Translations under genes and position numbers: made by a program
Part shown: piece by piece, positions 1 through 11,770 of the stretch
How the letters are laid out: the number at the start of each line of letters is the position of its first letter
Position numbering within the stretch: the first letter of the stretch is position 1
Notes under the pieces: generated by a model
The model's input: only the letters and a program-made list of their open reading frames with translations
What the model was told of the DNA's origin: nothing
The model's database searches: none
Assembly: GCA_032622095.1 (NCBI GenBank)
Contig: CP136064.1
Location: 127,831,605 to 127,895,604 of the forward strand
Direction of reading: 5' to 3'
Length of the DNA: 64,000 nucleotides
Origin: Siphonodentalium dalli
Taxonomy: Eukaryota; Mollusca; Scaphopoda; Gadilida; Siphonodentaliidae

Positions 1-1531
1 ATAAATTGCCAGACTGGAGTATAGCGGGTTAGACATTACATGCTCGATATGTCTGACCACAAGGAACAACGTGTTTCAAATTTGGTGGACTTACCACCAG
101 ACTTCACTTGATTGTTCTTCAATTTGACTGGTACTTCATTGAAATCGCGACAACAAGAATACAAGTACTTTAGTGAAGGCTACATACATTCAGTTTCAAT
201 GTTTATTTGCGGCGACAAACTGTTTATCAGGGCAAAATGCCACTGAAGCATGAGGAAAAATGAACCTGCACATGGTGTCGATTTTGAGATAAATTGTTCG
301 ATAATTTCGGATATTCACTGTTCTTGTCAAGCTGGATAAGTAACACATAATAAATATTCAATGTTATTATAATATATCTCTTCACAATAGACACACGATC
401 TATCAATTTATCGATGGTGTACCATACAATTTCCCTATTTCGATGAAAATTCGAGGCCTTGTATGTTTTCATCCTGTGTAGTCAGTTTTTGTACTTTTTC
501 TAAGATGCACCATACTGGTATCGAAAAGTGTTCCATGTTATAATAACAATTAATATTTTTTCATAATTGGCACAATACGTGTATAGAACAAACATGTTTC
601 AGTATATTGAGAAATTATTTTTCATATCACATTCCCTAGTATTCCATTGGTCTGTCATAATGTTTGTGTATGTAAGTCCACGTATAAATGCCATGAATAC
701 CATTTATTCACAAAATATACCAATAAATACTGTTTAATGTACCACATCTAACCATCACAAATTGATTGTGAATACGAAAGTTATCAGGAAGAGGCGCCCT
801 ATCAGCCTGTATTAATCGACAACAGGTGAGATTAACAGGTGTTGTCATATACTTTGGCCATTTTAGTGTCCCTCTTTCCCCAACAAATCATCCCTTGGAG
901 ATTATAACACATTATCTCAAATGTATGCATAGTTTGATTTGATAGTGTTAACTAATTAGCTTATCTAGCACTTCCTAATCCCCTCATCATATTTCCATTT
1001 GTCACCTCTCTGGCTCGATCAGCGTGACATTTCCAACCTTCAAATTAATTTACTAATCCCAAAAGCCCCTTAGGGCGAAGCTTTCGCATACTGTTACTGT
1101 TATAGTTTTTCTGAAATTTAATCATATGCGCACCCACTTCATGTTTTAATGACTCCCGCAGTGGCGTTTACTTGCCTGCAGCAGGGATTATAGGATGGCC
1201 AGTGTGATCACCTATTAAAAAGCCACATTATATCTAATGATCCAAGTATATGTAGGTCATGACCATCTCCTATTTCTGCAGTAAATATTCAAAGTCAGCC
1301 AAAGTCATGACCATGGTTATACTGTACCAGGTGTGAATCAATGAAGAGAGTATCATAGCAACCTTTTTAATAAGAAAACATTGTAAATGGGAGTATAAAC
1401 ACAGAGTATAAACACAGAGTATAAACACAGACAAAATGACCCAGGCATGCGCCCCTTTTAATATTTGCTGTCTTCCTTTCTTTTAATTATTTCCTTTTTT
1501 CGAGAAACACTATAAATAACGCAACTTAAAT
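1..1531. other. AT-rich DNA without a recognisable gene
   Basis: All six frames are broken by frequent stops and I recognise no domain in the few short ORFs. The only structure I see is a small tandem repeat at 1,391-1,429, listed separately. Confidence 0.6.
1391..1429. repeat. 13-bp tandem repeat, three copies
   Basis: The unit gagtataaacaca occurs three times in a row without change. Confidence 0.9.
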
Positions 1532-1890
1532 CATGATGGGAGCTGCGGTGGCACAACATTAAATACCCTGTGCCAATTCATTATCTTATATATGCGAGTT
1601 ATATATGCATAGGTCGCCTCGCAAATATAAGAGAATGCATTGGTCTAACAATTTTTTCTCTTACATTCTTTAACAATTTTATCATTTTTTTATAATTTTT
1701 TCTTACATTCTTTATCAATTTTTAGAATTTGTTCTTACATTTTTAAACAATTATAAAAAATAATATTGAATTTGTTGGGCCAATGCATTCTCTTATATAT
1801 GCGAGGCGACCTATGGTCGACTCGCATACTGTATATAAGAGAATGCATTGGCACAGGGTTTTTGCAAAAATTCAGGAATCTCCCATCATG
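1532..1890. mobile_element. Foldback MITE with long inverted arms
   Basis: The segment begins with CATGATGGGAG and ends with its exact reverse complement. Both arms are about 110 bp and imperfect. The best-matched inner parts are 1,611-1,643 and 1,780-1,812, which contain CGCCTCGCA and GAGAATGCATTGG in opposite orientations. About 135 bp of T-rich spacer separates the arms. There is no coding capacity, so this is a non-autonomous element. Superfamily is unknown and I see no clear target duplication. A 25-bp piece of the same arm recurs at 62,559-62,583. Confidence 0.75.
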
Positions 1891-3166
1891 AAAGGGTTAA
1901 ACAGAACTTCCACTCATGTTTCTTCATGTTTGTTCCTTTTAGAGTTTTTAAGAAAGCTTATGAAAAGCTAACATGGGTGTATAATTCAACATAAATATTG
2001 GTGCCACTGAAAGTCACGGAGGATAGGTGGATGATTTGCAAATATAATGCGGGTAAAATACATTTAATCTACTTGAGAATGCCCTCTAAAGTGGTAATAA
2101 TGGAATTTACTGAATTTGGTCAGCAGTATATTTTATGTATTTATAGTATGGCACAAAACAAATATTTTTTATATGTTTACATACATCAATGTTTGGTTTT
2201 GAACAGAATTGTACCAGTATAGGCCTACATTTGTGTTTACGGCAATGTGCACATGCAACCTCCGCTATCAAGAACTGTCAAGGGGTGCAGGCTTGTTGTC
2301 AGTCAAGGACTATTTTTTATACAGAAAAACGTATATAAATTATGTCTCATTTATCAAAAATATTCTGTATAAAAGTAATTCCTCCTTGTATATTTTAATT
2401 CCTTTTTTTAAGTCAGTTAGTTTCAGAAAATCCAGTTGCTTGTCCATTAACTTTTTCTGTGACTTTTCCAGGTCTCGATATATTATGTTAAAACCAGCTG
2501 CACCAAGGCATATTCCACTTAAGATTATAAGAAACCAAATATTTGTGCATGTATAAAAATCATAACTCTATACATCCCATCACAAATGATCACATACATC
2601 CATTATCATACCTACAAGTTTCAATTAGCTCAACCCATTTTCTCAAAGCATTTGGCAAATACGGACTTAACTATCCTGTCATTATTCTCTTTGCACAAAG
2701 CTACAAAAGAAACAAATGGGGTATGTTGGGATATCGCATATGATCAAGATAATAAACCAGAAATTCTCTCAAGATTTAATTTCCTTGAGGAAAATTAATT
2801 TCTTTGCTCACGGATAACAAATTGTTTCCGGCAACTTCTCAACGATTCACCAATAAATGTGCGATATATGCTGAGTTATCAGATCAATATACAATAGATT
2901 CGTGTGGTGCTGCATCTGTTATCAGATATTCAGGAAATGAAACCATTACTTACAACCCTGTAAAACATTTATCAAATATACTGAAGATTGAGTGCCTCTT
3001 CCCAGCAAAATTCAATGTTCAAAAAGATGACAAATCTGTGAAAACAAATGTTGCACGGAGTTATTCATGCAGAGTGAACTTCAATTCTCAGACATCTTTT
3101 TTGGCCTTGAAAGTATTTGTCAAATTTATTTGCAAGTACTTTGACCATTGAGGTACAGTAATGCCA
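1891..3166. other. Non-coding stretch, nothing recognised
   Basis: Several ORFs of 60 to 115 codons exist on the plus strand, but their translations are low-complexity and show no domain I know. I treat them as chance ORFs in AT-rich DNA. Confidence 0.5.
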
Positions 3167-3300
3167 ACTCCTTAACCACAGCAGAATTATGGGTAACTTT
3201 TCAGGATTAAGTCAGTGAGAGCTTTCCAATGAATGGAAACAAGCCATATTTCCGACTAAATCATGAAAAGTTACCCGTAATGCTGGTGTGGTTAAGGAGT
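3167..3300. repeat. Short inverted repeat, MITE-like
   Basis: ACTCCTTAACCACA at the left end is matched by TGTGGTTAAGGAGT at the right end. The pairing continues inward imperfectly for about 50 bp per arm, through a shared GGGTAACTTTTCA. The 134-bp size and hairpin shape suggest a very small non-autonomous DNA transposon. Confidence 0.65.
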
Positions 3301-4200
3301 CGATTATTTAGGGCATCACTTAATGTTGATATTGATATATAGTTCTTTCACTAGTTTTTATTGATACTGTACTACTGTATACAACCATCAGTTAGCCCGG
3401 GGGGGGGGGGGCCTGTGAAATTTGTACACAAAAACTGGGATTGGGCTTATCCTCGAAGACCCTCACATGAAAAATCGCAGTTTTATATCGTAAATGTCGT
3501 ATTAATTATTAATACGATAGGAATTCTCTTTCTGGTCAGAAAAACTCGCCCTTTTCATTGTGGTAAAATCCCGCAAAAGTTGGCCCCTTAGTATCCGCAC
3601 CAGGCCAGCTGATCTCATCACTTCCTTTTTCTGGCGAATCGAATTTACACGCCGTTTTTTCTCTCTCGCCATTTTGTAAAATTCACAAATAGTTTCTTCG
3701 AAGTCGTCTTCGTCGTCTTCAGAGTCTTCTTCTTCTCCAGTCAATCACAGGCGTTCACGGCGACGTTCATCGAGTTCGGGAGGAATGTAATTCCAAGATT
3801 TCGAACCTTGAGAATAAATTGGATCGACTGTTAGTCATGGCCGGACATAGTTCTGCAGTTACCGGTACTTCAGTCCTTCCCAGGAGACGGGAGGGATTGC
3901 ACTCGCACCCGTACGCACTGGTAATTTTCAAATAACGGGTGCTAAGATTCGCACCCGTCCCTCATCTCAAAATACAAATGGAGACTGTAATTGTTGGGTC
4001 AATAGTGAACTAGTTGAAGGTTTAGATCCTTTACCATCTCAGTTCAACTATCGCATATTAAAGTGTAACTGGACATAGGTCTATTCCACAATGACTTTTT
4101 GTTTTAGAAAAAACCCAACTTACAATTATAGAATGGGTGCAATATGACACCCGTCTTCTGAATTACGGGAGCAAATAAATGCTCTCGCTGTGTTTTCCTC
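3301..4200. other. Stretch with a G run and one unrecognised acidic/basic ORF
   Basis: A run of about a dozen Gs lies near 3,400. On the minus strand, 3,502-3,744 encodes 80 residues with an acidic N-terminus (EEEDSEDDEDD) followed by a basic patch. I do not recognise it. It could be a fragment of a transposon or host exon, or chance. No other feature is visible. Confidence 0.35.
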
Positions 4201-4503
4201 GTGGGAAGGACTGGTACTTCCATTCCAGTTGATTCACGTGTGCCGATCCGACAGAGGACGGCTTCACTACTGGATGGTACTGACCCGCAGAAGGCGGTAC
4301 CCATCCAGGACTGTGCAAGTCCAGAGAGACCTTGTGGTGAACAAGATGATGTTCTCTCCCTGAATGTTGGGGCACCTTCGAATCTCGATGATTTGGACAG
4401 GGACCCGATGGACTATGTCAAACAAATTCAGGACTCGCTGGCTGACAGAAGTCTTCGAGATATCTTTGGGGCTGGCAGTTTCAATTTTACTGCGAAGGAA
4501 AAT
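4201..4503 (+). pseudogene. Possible N-terminal part of the DIRS-like gag, cut by an insertion
   Basis: This open frame has ordinary protein composition, with a stretch near LDRDPMDYVKQIQDSLADRS. It ends where the HINE-like element at 4,504-6,400 begins. The sequence beyond that element at 6,401 is gag-like DIRS sequence on the same strand, so this segment is probably the upstream part of the same gag. The last 30 residues of the apparent ORF are encoded by the inserted element itself. The link to gag rests on position and strand, not on a recognised motif, and an unrelated exon is possible. Confidence 0.35.
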
Positions 4504-6400
4504 GAAAGTGTCAATGACACTGTAGCTCAACTTGGAAAGGGAATAATTTCATGTTTTAAAGTCAATGGAGTGATTAGGAATGTGGAAAGTTGAAAGGCCT
4601 AGTTATGCAAAGAGTAAAATCTAAGATGGCTGCTGGCAGCCATGTTTTTAGATGGGAACGACTAATTTTGGGGTCATTCGGCAGCCATCTTATATTTACT
4701 CTTTGCATGACTAAATTCTTTGGTACGGCCTACAGGTCGTACCCTTGGTCGGATCATCATAAAATGTGTCTTAGCTGTTGACATTGAAATGTAGATGGGA
4801 ACAAGTCATTTTGGGTTCATTCGGGAAAAAAACATGGCCGCCAGTGGCCATCTTGGATTTCAATATTCAATCCATTAGCACGGGCTACAGGTTGTACTGT
4901 TTGTCTGATCATCATGAAATTTGTCATGGATATTAATATTGACATGTAGATGGGAACAAGTAATTTTGGGGTTGTTCGGCCAAAAAACATGGCCACCGGC
5001 AGCCATCTTAGATTTTACTCTTTGCATGACTAAATTCTTTGGCATGGCCTACAGGTCATACCTTTGGTCGGATCATCATAATATTTTTCATGGATGTTAA
5101 CAATGATATGTAGATGGGAACGAGTCATTTTGGGGTCATTCGTCCAAAAAACATGGCCGCCAGCAGCCATTTTGGATTTTACTCTTTGTATGACTAAATC
5201 CTTTAGCACGGGCTACAGGTCGTACCTTTAGTCTGATCATCATGAAATTTGTCATGACTGTTGAAATTGGAATGTAGATGGGAACAAGTCATTTTGGGGT
5301 CATTCGGACAAACAACATGGCCGCCAGCGGCCATCTTGGATTTCAAAATTCAATCCATTAGCACGGGCAACAGGTCGTACCTTTGGTCCGATCTTTATGA
5401 AATTTGTCATGAATGTTGACATTGTCATGTAGATGGGAACGAGTTATTTTGGTGTCATTCGGCAAAAAACATGGCCACCAGCCGCCATTTTGGATTTCAA
5501 AATTCAATCCATTGGCGCGGGCTACAGGTCATACTGCTCGTCTGATCATCATGAAATTTGTCATGGATGTTAATATTGACATGTATATGGGAACGAGTCA
5601 TTTTGGGGTCATTCGGCCAAAAAAAATGGCCACCAGAAGCCATCTTGGATTTAACTCTTTGTATGACTAAATCCTTTGGCCTACATGTCGTAGCTTTGGT
5701 CAAAAATCCAAAATGACCCCAAAACGACTCGTTCCCATCTACATTCCAATTTCAACAGCCATGACAAATTTCATGATGATAAGACTAAAGGTACTACATG
5801 TAGCCCGTGCTAAAGGATTTAGTCATACAAAGAGTAAAATCCAAAATGGCTGCTGGCGGCCATGTTTTTTTGCCAAATGACACCAAAATGACTCGTTCCC
5901 ATCTACATGTCACTGTTAACATCCATGAAAAAATTTATGATGATCCGACCAAAGGTACGACTTGTAGGCCGTGCCAAAGAATTTAGTCATGCAAAGAGTA
6001 AAATTTAAGATGGCTGCCGGTGGCCATGTTTTTTGGCCGAACAACCCCAAAATTACTCGTTCCTATCTACATGTCAATATTAACATCCATGACAAATTTC
6101 ATGATGATCAGACAAACAGTACGACCTGAAGCCCGTGCTAATGGATTGAATATTGAAATCCAAGATGGCCATTGGCGGCCATGTTTTTTTCCCGAATAAA
6201 CCCAAAATGACTCGTTCCCATCTACATGTCAATGTCACCAGCTATGACAAATTTCATAATGATCCGACCAAAGGTACGACCTGTAGCCCATGCTAAAGGA
6301 AATTGTTGATGCATCACGCACACACACACGCACACACGGACGACGGACGACAAAGCCATGGCAATAGCTCAAACTTTACAAAGTAACGTTGAGCTAAAAA
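4504..6400. mobile_element. HINE/pearl-like tandem-repeat transposon, non-autonomous
   Basis: The left end starts at gaaagtgtcaatgacactg, which holds the palindrome AGTGTCAATGACACT. TAGCTCAACTT follows at 4,523-4,533. The right end (6,383-6,396) carries the inverted counterpart GTTGAGCTA, and nearby TAGCTCAAACTTTAC can pair with it as a terminal hairpin. The interior holds diverged repeats of roughly 150-190 bp built around AAGATGGC. They read in reverse orientation from about 4,600 to 5,700 and forward from about 5,705 to 6,290. An AC/ACGG-type microsatellite lies at 6,315-6,351. This plan (inverted ends, core repeats, microsatellite, hairpin) matches bivalve pearl elements and Helentron-associated elements. 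No ORF encodes a transposase. The same family recurs in every nanos unit. Confidence 0.75.
6315..6351. repeat. AC / ACGG-type microsatellite tail of the HINE-like element
   Basis: Alternating AC dinucleotides pass into GGACGACGGACGAC just before the terminal hairpin. Pearl-type elements carry a microsatellite at this place. Confidence 0.85.
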
Positions 6401-7136
6401 GTGGGTCTTAAGTTGGACGAGGCGCAAAAAGTGCTCATTCAGTCATCATTCCATAGCGACAGCCCAGTCGTCCTACTGCTTTCAAAGAAGATACATTTGA
6501 CAAATTTCCGTTAGATGAAACAGCCGAGGAGTTTCTTAAGGTACCATCGATGGACGATCTTGTAAACAGTCTTCTGGTTCAGTGACATGGCGCTAAGGCT
6601 GCTTCGGGCCACCAGTCCCCTAGTCTATTCTCCCAGCCACACAAAAAAAAGGATCGCATATAAAGGCCATCAGGCAGCTAGGCTGGGGTTGGTGGTCCAC
6701 TGCTATGTACAGCAGGCATTAGCTACACTTCTCTCATCTTTGGATGAGGAGAATGCGGATGTGGAGACGTGTATGGCCCAAGTGAAGGACATATTTCAGA
6801 TATCCTCGCATGCTTTAGATCAGATGGGCCGTTCCGGCGCCTTTTTTTCATATCATTCGCCGTGCTCTCACATCCTCTGACACGGGGCTATATGAGTCTG
6901 AGGCTAGCAGTCAACTGACTAACTTGCCGCTCACTGGAGAAGGGGTCTTTGGCAAAGAACTGGAGCCCATGCTTAGAGCTCGAAAGGAGCGTAAAAAGCA
7001 GATAGATGACTTGTTAGCAGACACCAAAGCGGGGAAGCGGAAAGAGGCGCCCACAGGCTCTTCTCAATCTCAATTTAGAGGAAAGAACTCGACGTCATCA
7101 GTTGCAAATGCCGGTCAACCCGATCGTACATGCTAA
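6401..7136 (+). pseudogene. Decayed gag-like region of a DIRS-type retrotransposon
   Basis: The reading changes frame several times. A frame around 6,480-6,580 reads into a stop before the ORF that starts at 6,587. A T run near 6,841-6,847 shifts the frame again, after which 6,880-7,136 continues with LPLTGEGVFGKELEP and a basic tail (RKERKKQIDDLL). The succession of a helical segment, a phrase like HIIRRALTSSDTGLY, the GEGVFG motif and a lysine-rich tail is what I associate with the gag of DIRS-like tyrosine-recombinase retrotransposons. The reverse transcriptase follows directly on the same strand, as expected. It is not functional because of the frameshifts and stops. Confidence 0.6.
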
Positions 7137-8552
7137 CGAGGATCGTTCCCGGAGTCAGCCTTCTGGAGCATATTTGGAAGCCGGGTACAGACAAAGATCT
7201 CCTCTTCAAGATCCTTCTTTTTGTGCCAAGCCACATTATGAGCGAGGGACACGGGGAAGAAAAAGTCGCGGGAGAAGCATGTGACTATGTAAGTATCCCA
7301 TCTCATTTGCCAAACGTACCTGTAGGAGGGCATCTATCACATTTTTTGACATATTGGCAAACAATTACGAAAGATAGATGGGTATTGAAAGTATTGGAAC
7401 ACGGTTACCAATTCAAGTTTCACAGTCTACCAAAATTCTTGGGCATGAAGGAAACCACGGTCACGCATAGTCAATGTCAGTTGATTCAGAGCGAAATAAT
7501 AACAATTTTCATAAAAGTGACGTCACTGGTTGTGAATTCGGGTATGTCACTTTCTAGACGATTGTATGTTTCTCCACTCCTCTCGAAAGGGGCTCCTGGA
7601 AGCCAGGACATTGGTCCTAGATAAAATTGCCAGTCTGGGGTTTTTGGTCAATCTAGAAAAGTCAAATTTGGCACCAACACAGACAATAGTATACCTCGGA
7701 TGCCAATTCAATCACCAACAGGGTGTCGTTTACCCCACACTGGAGATTGTGTTGGGTCTCAGAAAGCTTGTTCTGGGGTTTCACCCTCCATCCAGAACAG
7801 CTCTGGATTTCCTATCATTACTCGGGACAATGGCATCCAGCACAGAGCTCATACCAAACGCACAGCTTTTTATGAGGCCAATTCAAACTTATCTACTCTC
7901 CCATTGGTCTCCCAGTCGGATGATTCTTTGTCATTCGATACCAGTAACTCCAGATTTAATGCGTCACCTCCAATGGTCCCATTATGGTGGGTATTCGATT
8001 GCAATGTCCTCAAGGGCAGATCGTTCACGCCCCCTCTCAATTGGTTCACGATAACTACAGACGCCAGCAACTCCAGAGGGTGGGGCGGAACCTTGGGCAG
8101 TCAGATGGTTCAGGGTGTGTGGTCCCCTTTACAAAGGTTACAACACATCAATTGTCTCGAAATGGAAGCTGTTATTCGGACATTAAACAGTTTTCTTCCA
8201 CAGTTGAAATGGCAAAATGTGCAGGTTCGGTCAGACAATACATAAACAAGATCTCAGACACAATTTCGACTAACGCACGAACTGTGGGGGGGTGGCCTTG
8301 GCAAACCACATCACATTGAAAGCTGCTTTCATTCGGGAGAAAGACAACTCCCTGGCAGATCATTTGAGTCGTCATCAGGTAGACCCACATGAATGGTCCC
8401 TTAATCACGTTGTCTTTCAAAGGCTATTCCAAAGGTGGGGTCATCCAGTGATAGATATATTTGCGACAGATCTGAACAAACAGGTGCAGCGGTTTTGCTC
8501 CTGGATCCCACAGGCACGGGCGAGACGCGTTCTCAATTCATTAGTTCATTAA
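7137..8552 (+). pseudogene. Decayed reverse transcriptase / RNase H of a DIRS-like retrotransposon
   Basis: Several frames must be followed. VGGHLSHFLTYWQTITKDRW (about 7,325-7,385) is the typical start of a DIRS reverse transcriptase. The catalytic FLDD lies at 7,551-7,562 in another frame, followed by GFLVNLEKSNLAPTQ and YLGCQF. The RNase H part shows TTDASNSRGWGG (about 8,055), CLEMEAV, RSDNT and later KDNSLADHLSR, so the D-E-D-D residues are recognisable. The closing WGHPVIDIFATDLN block is characteristic of this superfamily. Frameshifts and stops, for example after RSDNT, make it a pseudogene. The tyrosine recombinase and methyltransferase-like regions normally found further on are absent. 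The sequence ends at the TTAA-flanked MITE at 8,553. Confidence 0.8.
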
Positions 8553-9091
8553 AGATGGTCTATCTCTTTGTAAACATGCATTATATAGTTACAGGGTTAT
8601 AAAATAATAGATATGAATCGGAGACCCCTGTCCGGAAATGCTTCTATCGATTACTATTGATTATATCTTGAATATTTTCTGGTCTAAAAACGTGTGGTTG
8701 TGTAGCTAATGAACAATAGTGGTTACTGTTAATAGAGACCAGAAATTTTATTGTGTAATTTTTTTACAAATAAATGTCAATTAGACTCATTATCGCTTAT
8801 ATCTATGGAATAAAACAATACAAACAATCAATCTGGGACATTTGACGTTCAGCGAGTAGCAATGGGAACACCCTAATGATCGCTATCGCTATATTGTATC
8901 GCCTGAATGGTCTGTTAAAAAAATATAACAATAAAGTGTCCCATTTAATAATCTCATTTTATAATAAAATATTCGAAATATAATCAATATTAATTGATAG
9001 AAGCGTTTCGGGGCGGGTTTTCAAATCATATTTAATATTTTATAACCACGCAACTATCTAAAAAAAATTATATGAAGAGATAATCCATCTT
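8553..9091. mobile_element. TTAA-flanked MITE with about 125-bp inverted arms
   Basis: TTAA at 8,549-8,552 and 9,092-9,095 flanks a 539-bp segment. The arms start AGATGG and AAGATGG when both are read inward, and match imperfectly for about 125 bp (both contain TATCTCTT, GGTTATAAAAT and GCTTCTATC). TTAA target duplications are the hallmark of the piggyBac superfamily, so a non-autonomous piggyBac-like origin is likely. The middle is AT-rich and non-coding. The element sits directly after the DIRS RNase H remnant. Confidence 0.65.
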
Positions 9092-9095
9092 TTAA

Positions 9096-10255
9096 GTTTT
9101 AAACATCATATTTTTAAAATTAATTTGATAGCGTCATTATTTCATTTTGAAATTCATAATTTAACCCACTAGTTTTCCCCAATTGACTGGGCCCTGGACT
9201 ACCCCAAAAATAAGCAAGATTATCCTTGTCAGATCCCCTAGAGTTGGCATACTATGGTTCTTATTTTTGTGTCCAATGTGGGGAAGGTAGTGGTGTGGTG
9301 AAAGCTTCCCTAAGACAAAAGTTTCAAGACAGTCACTCCAATATGCAAGATTTGTACGAAGAGCGGATTCACTCCTGTTATTGCCAGGCCATATGCTAAA
9401 TAAGAACTTAAATAGAAGAATATAAAATACTGTGCCTTGTGAGTTCATTACAATGTTATATCCAGATAGACTATATATAGACATTATACCTGTATCACAA
9501 TAAATTAAAGGGCTGTCATTACCTTGTGCGTTATGAGAATTTTTTAAAAAAGAAAGAAAGAAGGTCTACCCCATCCCTACCCTAATTTGTTGCCCTCCTT
9601 TACCAGAAACGAAGGTATTATTTTATTTGGCCTTAGGAATCGCCATATATGGAAGTTTTAAACCACACTCGCTCACCTCCAAACTGCCAAGAAAAAACGT
9701 TATTGTAGGACTTTTACGGCAAATATGATATCTTGATTGGTATTGCTGTGAGTCTTTTAATATTGGTAATAAACTAATTTGGATAACTAAATTGGCATTT
9801 GGTGAAATTCTGTTGTTGTTGTTGTAACTGGATGATAAGGGGACCATCGAATCGGATTATATACCTTTAAATATAACATATACATACAGCGAAGTTGTGG
9901 AAATTAGGAAAGTATTTGTTTCAATGAATAGGTCAGTAGTGGTATAAGTAGGTGGGAGTATCTTACCTTCATTTAGATGTAACTCCATTAGGACAAATTC
10001 TGGATCCCATTCCATTGGGTATATTGTGAGTTAGCAGCTGAGCAATGAAAGAATCTAAAACCTGTACATAAAAAGTTGGTCTGTTTTAATTATTTTTTGT
10101 TGTATAAGTATAAGATTTTGAATGGCATGTTAACAACAGAGCTATACATCAAATCTCAGAATTTCAGAGTAATAATCATCTATTTATTACTGCAAGCCAT
10201 ATAATGATTGGGATTCTATTTTTTAAAACACTATTTCACATGTCAGTAAACACAT
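9096..10255. other. Non-coding stretch, nothing recognised
   Basis: No domain-bearing ORF is visible. A minus-strand ORF at 9,161-9,484 and another at 9,623-9,847 give unremarkable translations. A short GTT run occurs near 9,811-9,825. Confidence 0.5.
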
Positions 10256-11425
10256 TAAGTTAAAATAATAAAATAACAGATTCCCATTGCAGGTGCACAA
10301 ACCTAACCCCTAACCCTAATCCTAAAGCTATTGACTGAAAAATGTAGGAATAAAAGCTCCCACAAATAATGCATGTTGCAAAATAACTCCACCAAAAAAA
10401 AGTTGGACAGAGGTCATCGCAGGTCCCAGGTTCCCATGGTACTAAATATCTGTGCCAAGTTTTAAAAAATTGACCTAAAAATGTAGAAATACCCACATAC
10501 CAAATTTTATTGGCATGAATGTAATATTATGAGCGAACATACCAAATGGCTATAATATAATATCGTGATGTGGTCTTATTTTTGGATTAAAACTAACTAT
10601 TATAAATTTTCCGCCATTTGTTGAGAATAATTCTAACTAGAGGTGTGACTGTCCCAATGGGACTATGGATACACCCCTGTTTTTAAAATACTAAGATGTT
10701 TCACATGCCAGTAAACATTTAGTTAAAATAATAAAATAACAGTCCCCATTGCAGGTGTACAACCATAACCCTAATCTTAAACCTATTGACCGAAAAATGT
10801 AGGAGTAAAAGCTTGGACAAAATTATGTATGTTGCGAACAAAATTCTAAGTCGAAAGAGGGGAATAACTCCACACACAAAATGTCGGACAGACGTCATAA
10901 TCGCAGGTGCACAGGTTCCCATAGTACTAAATATCAGTGCCAAGATTAAAAAACATTGACCGAAAAATGTAGGAATAAAAGCTCGGACAAAATTATGCAT
11001 GTTGCAAAAAAAGTTTCCAAGTCGAAAAAGGGGGATAACTCCACCAAAAAATGTCGGACAGATGTCATAATCGCAGGTGCACAAGTTCCCATGGTACTAA
11101 ATATCTGTGCCACGTTTTTTTTAAATTGACCGAAAAATGTAGGAATAAAAGCTCGGACAAAAGTATACATGTTGCAAAAAAATTCTAAGTGGAAAAAGGG
11201 GGATAACTCCACCAAAAAAAGTCATACAGACGTCATAATCGCAGGTGCACAGGTTCCCATGGTGTTTGATGTCTGTGCCAAGTTTCACGGAAATTGATCA
11301 AAAAACGACTGAGAAAAACTCCGGACAAATTTGTGTCCACGGACGGACGGACGACGGACGGACGGTACGACGGACAAGCTGACTCCAGTATACCCCCCCT
11401 AACTTCGTTGCGGGGGGGTATAATA
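10256..11425 (+). mobile_element. Second pearl-like tandem-repeat element with ACGG tail and terminal hairpin
   Basis: Four to five diverged repeats of about 170 bp share GGTTCCCATGGTACTAAAT, a phrase around GACCGAAAAATGTAGGAATA, and GGGGATAACTCCACC. They are followed by an ACGG microsatellite (about 11,338-11,376) and a perfect 11-bp hairpin at 11,389-11,422. Architecture is as in the element at 4,504-6,400, but the sequence family is different. Left boundary is approximate. There is no transposase ORF. Confidence 0.7.
11389..11422. repeat. Perfect terminal hairpin of the pearl-like element
   Basis: TATACCCCCCC (11,389-11,399) pairs with GGGGGGGTATA (11,412-11,422) across a 12-base loop. 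A hairpin near the 3' end is a feature of Helitron-type elements. Confidence 0.85.
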
Positions 11426-11770
11426 ATATACCCGACAATTGCCGATACTTTGAATACATGTGACATCATTGTGTTCTGTCTATTTAAGTCGATTGAGATG
11501 CATTCATTTAGTTCCTTTTATTTTGCATCACATTGGACAAGACTTAATTAGAGTATAAATCACTTTCACATGGTTGGGAATATAGTGGAGGGGTGATTGG
11601 TGTATGGTTATTAAATTTCTAATAATCATTTCCCATGGAAAGTTACTGTTTTGACGCATTAAAAATCAAAATCAAAACATGGATCTGACGGTTTAAAGTT
11701 TCCGAAACGTGTTCTGCCCTGACAAAAAAAATACAATTGCAACCAAGAACGCCATTCCCAAAGAATTGTG
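11426..11770. other. Unique spacer before the 6.12-kb array
   Basis: No gene or repeat is recognised. The array begins at 11,771 with cgaatcctaaatgactg. Confidence 0.5.

Noticed and set aside
10303-10326. Telomere-like cctaacccctaaccctaatcc
   Set aside because: Too short and irregular. It is the diverged first part of a transposon core repeat that recurs at 10,755.
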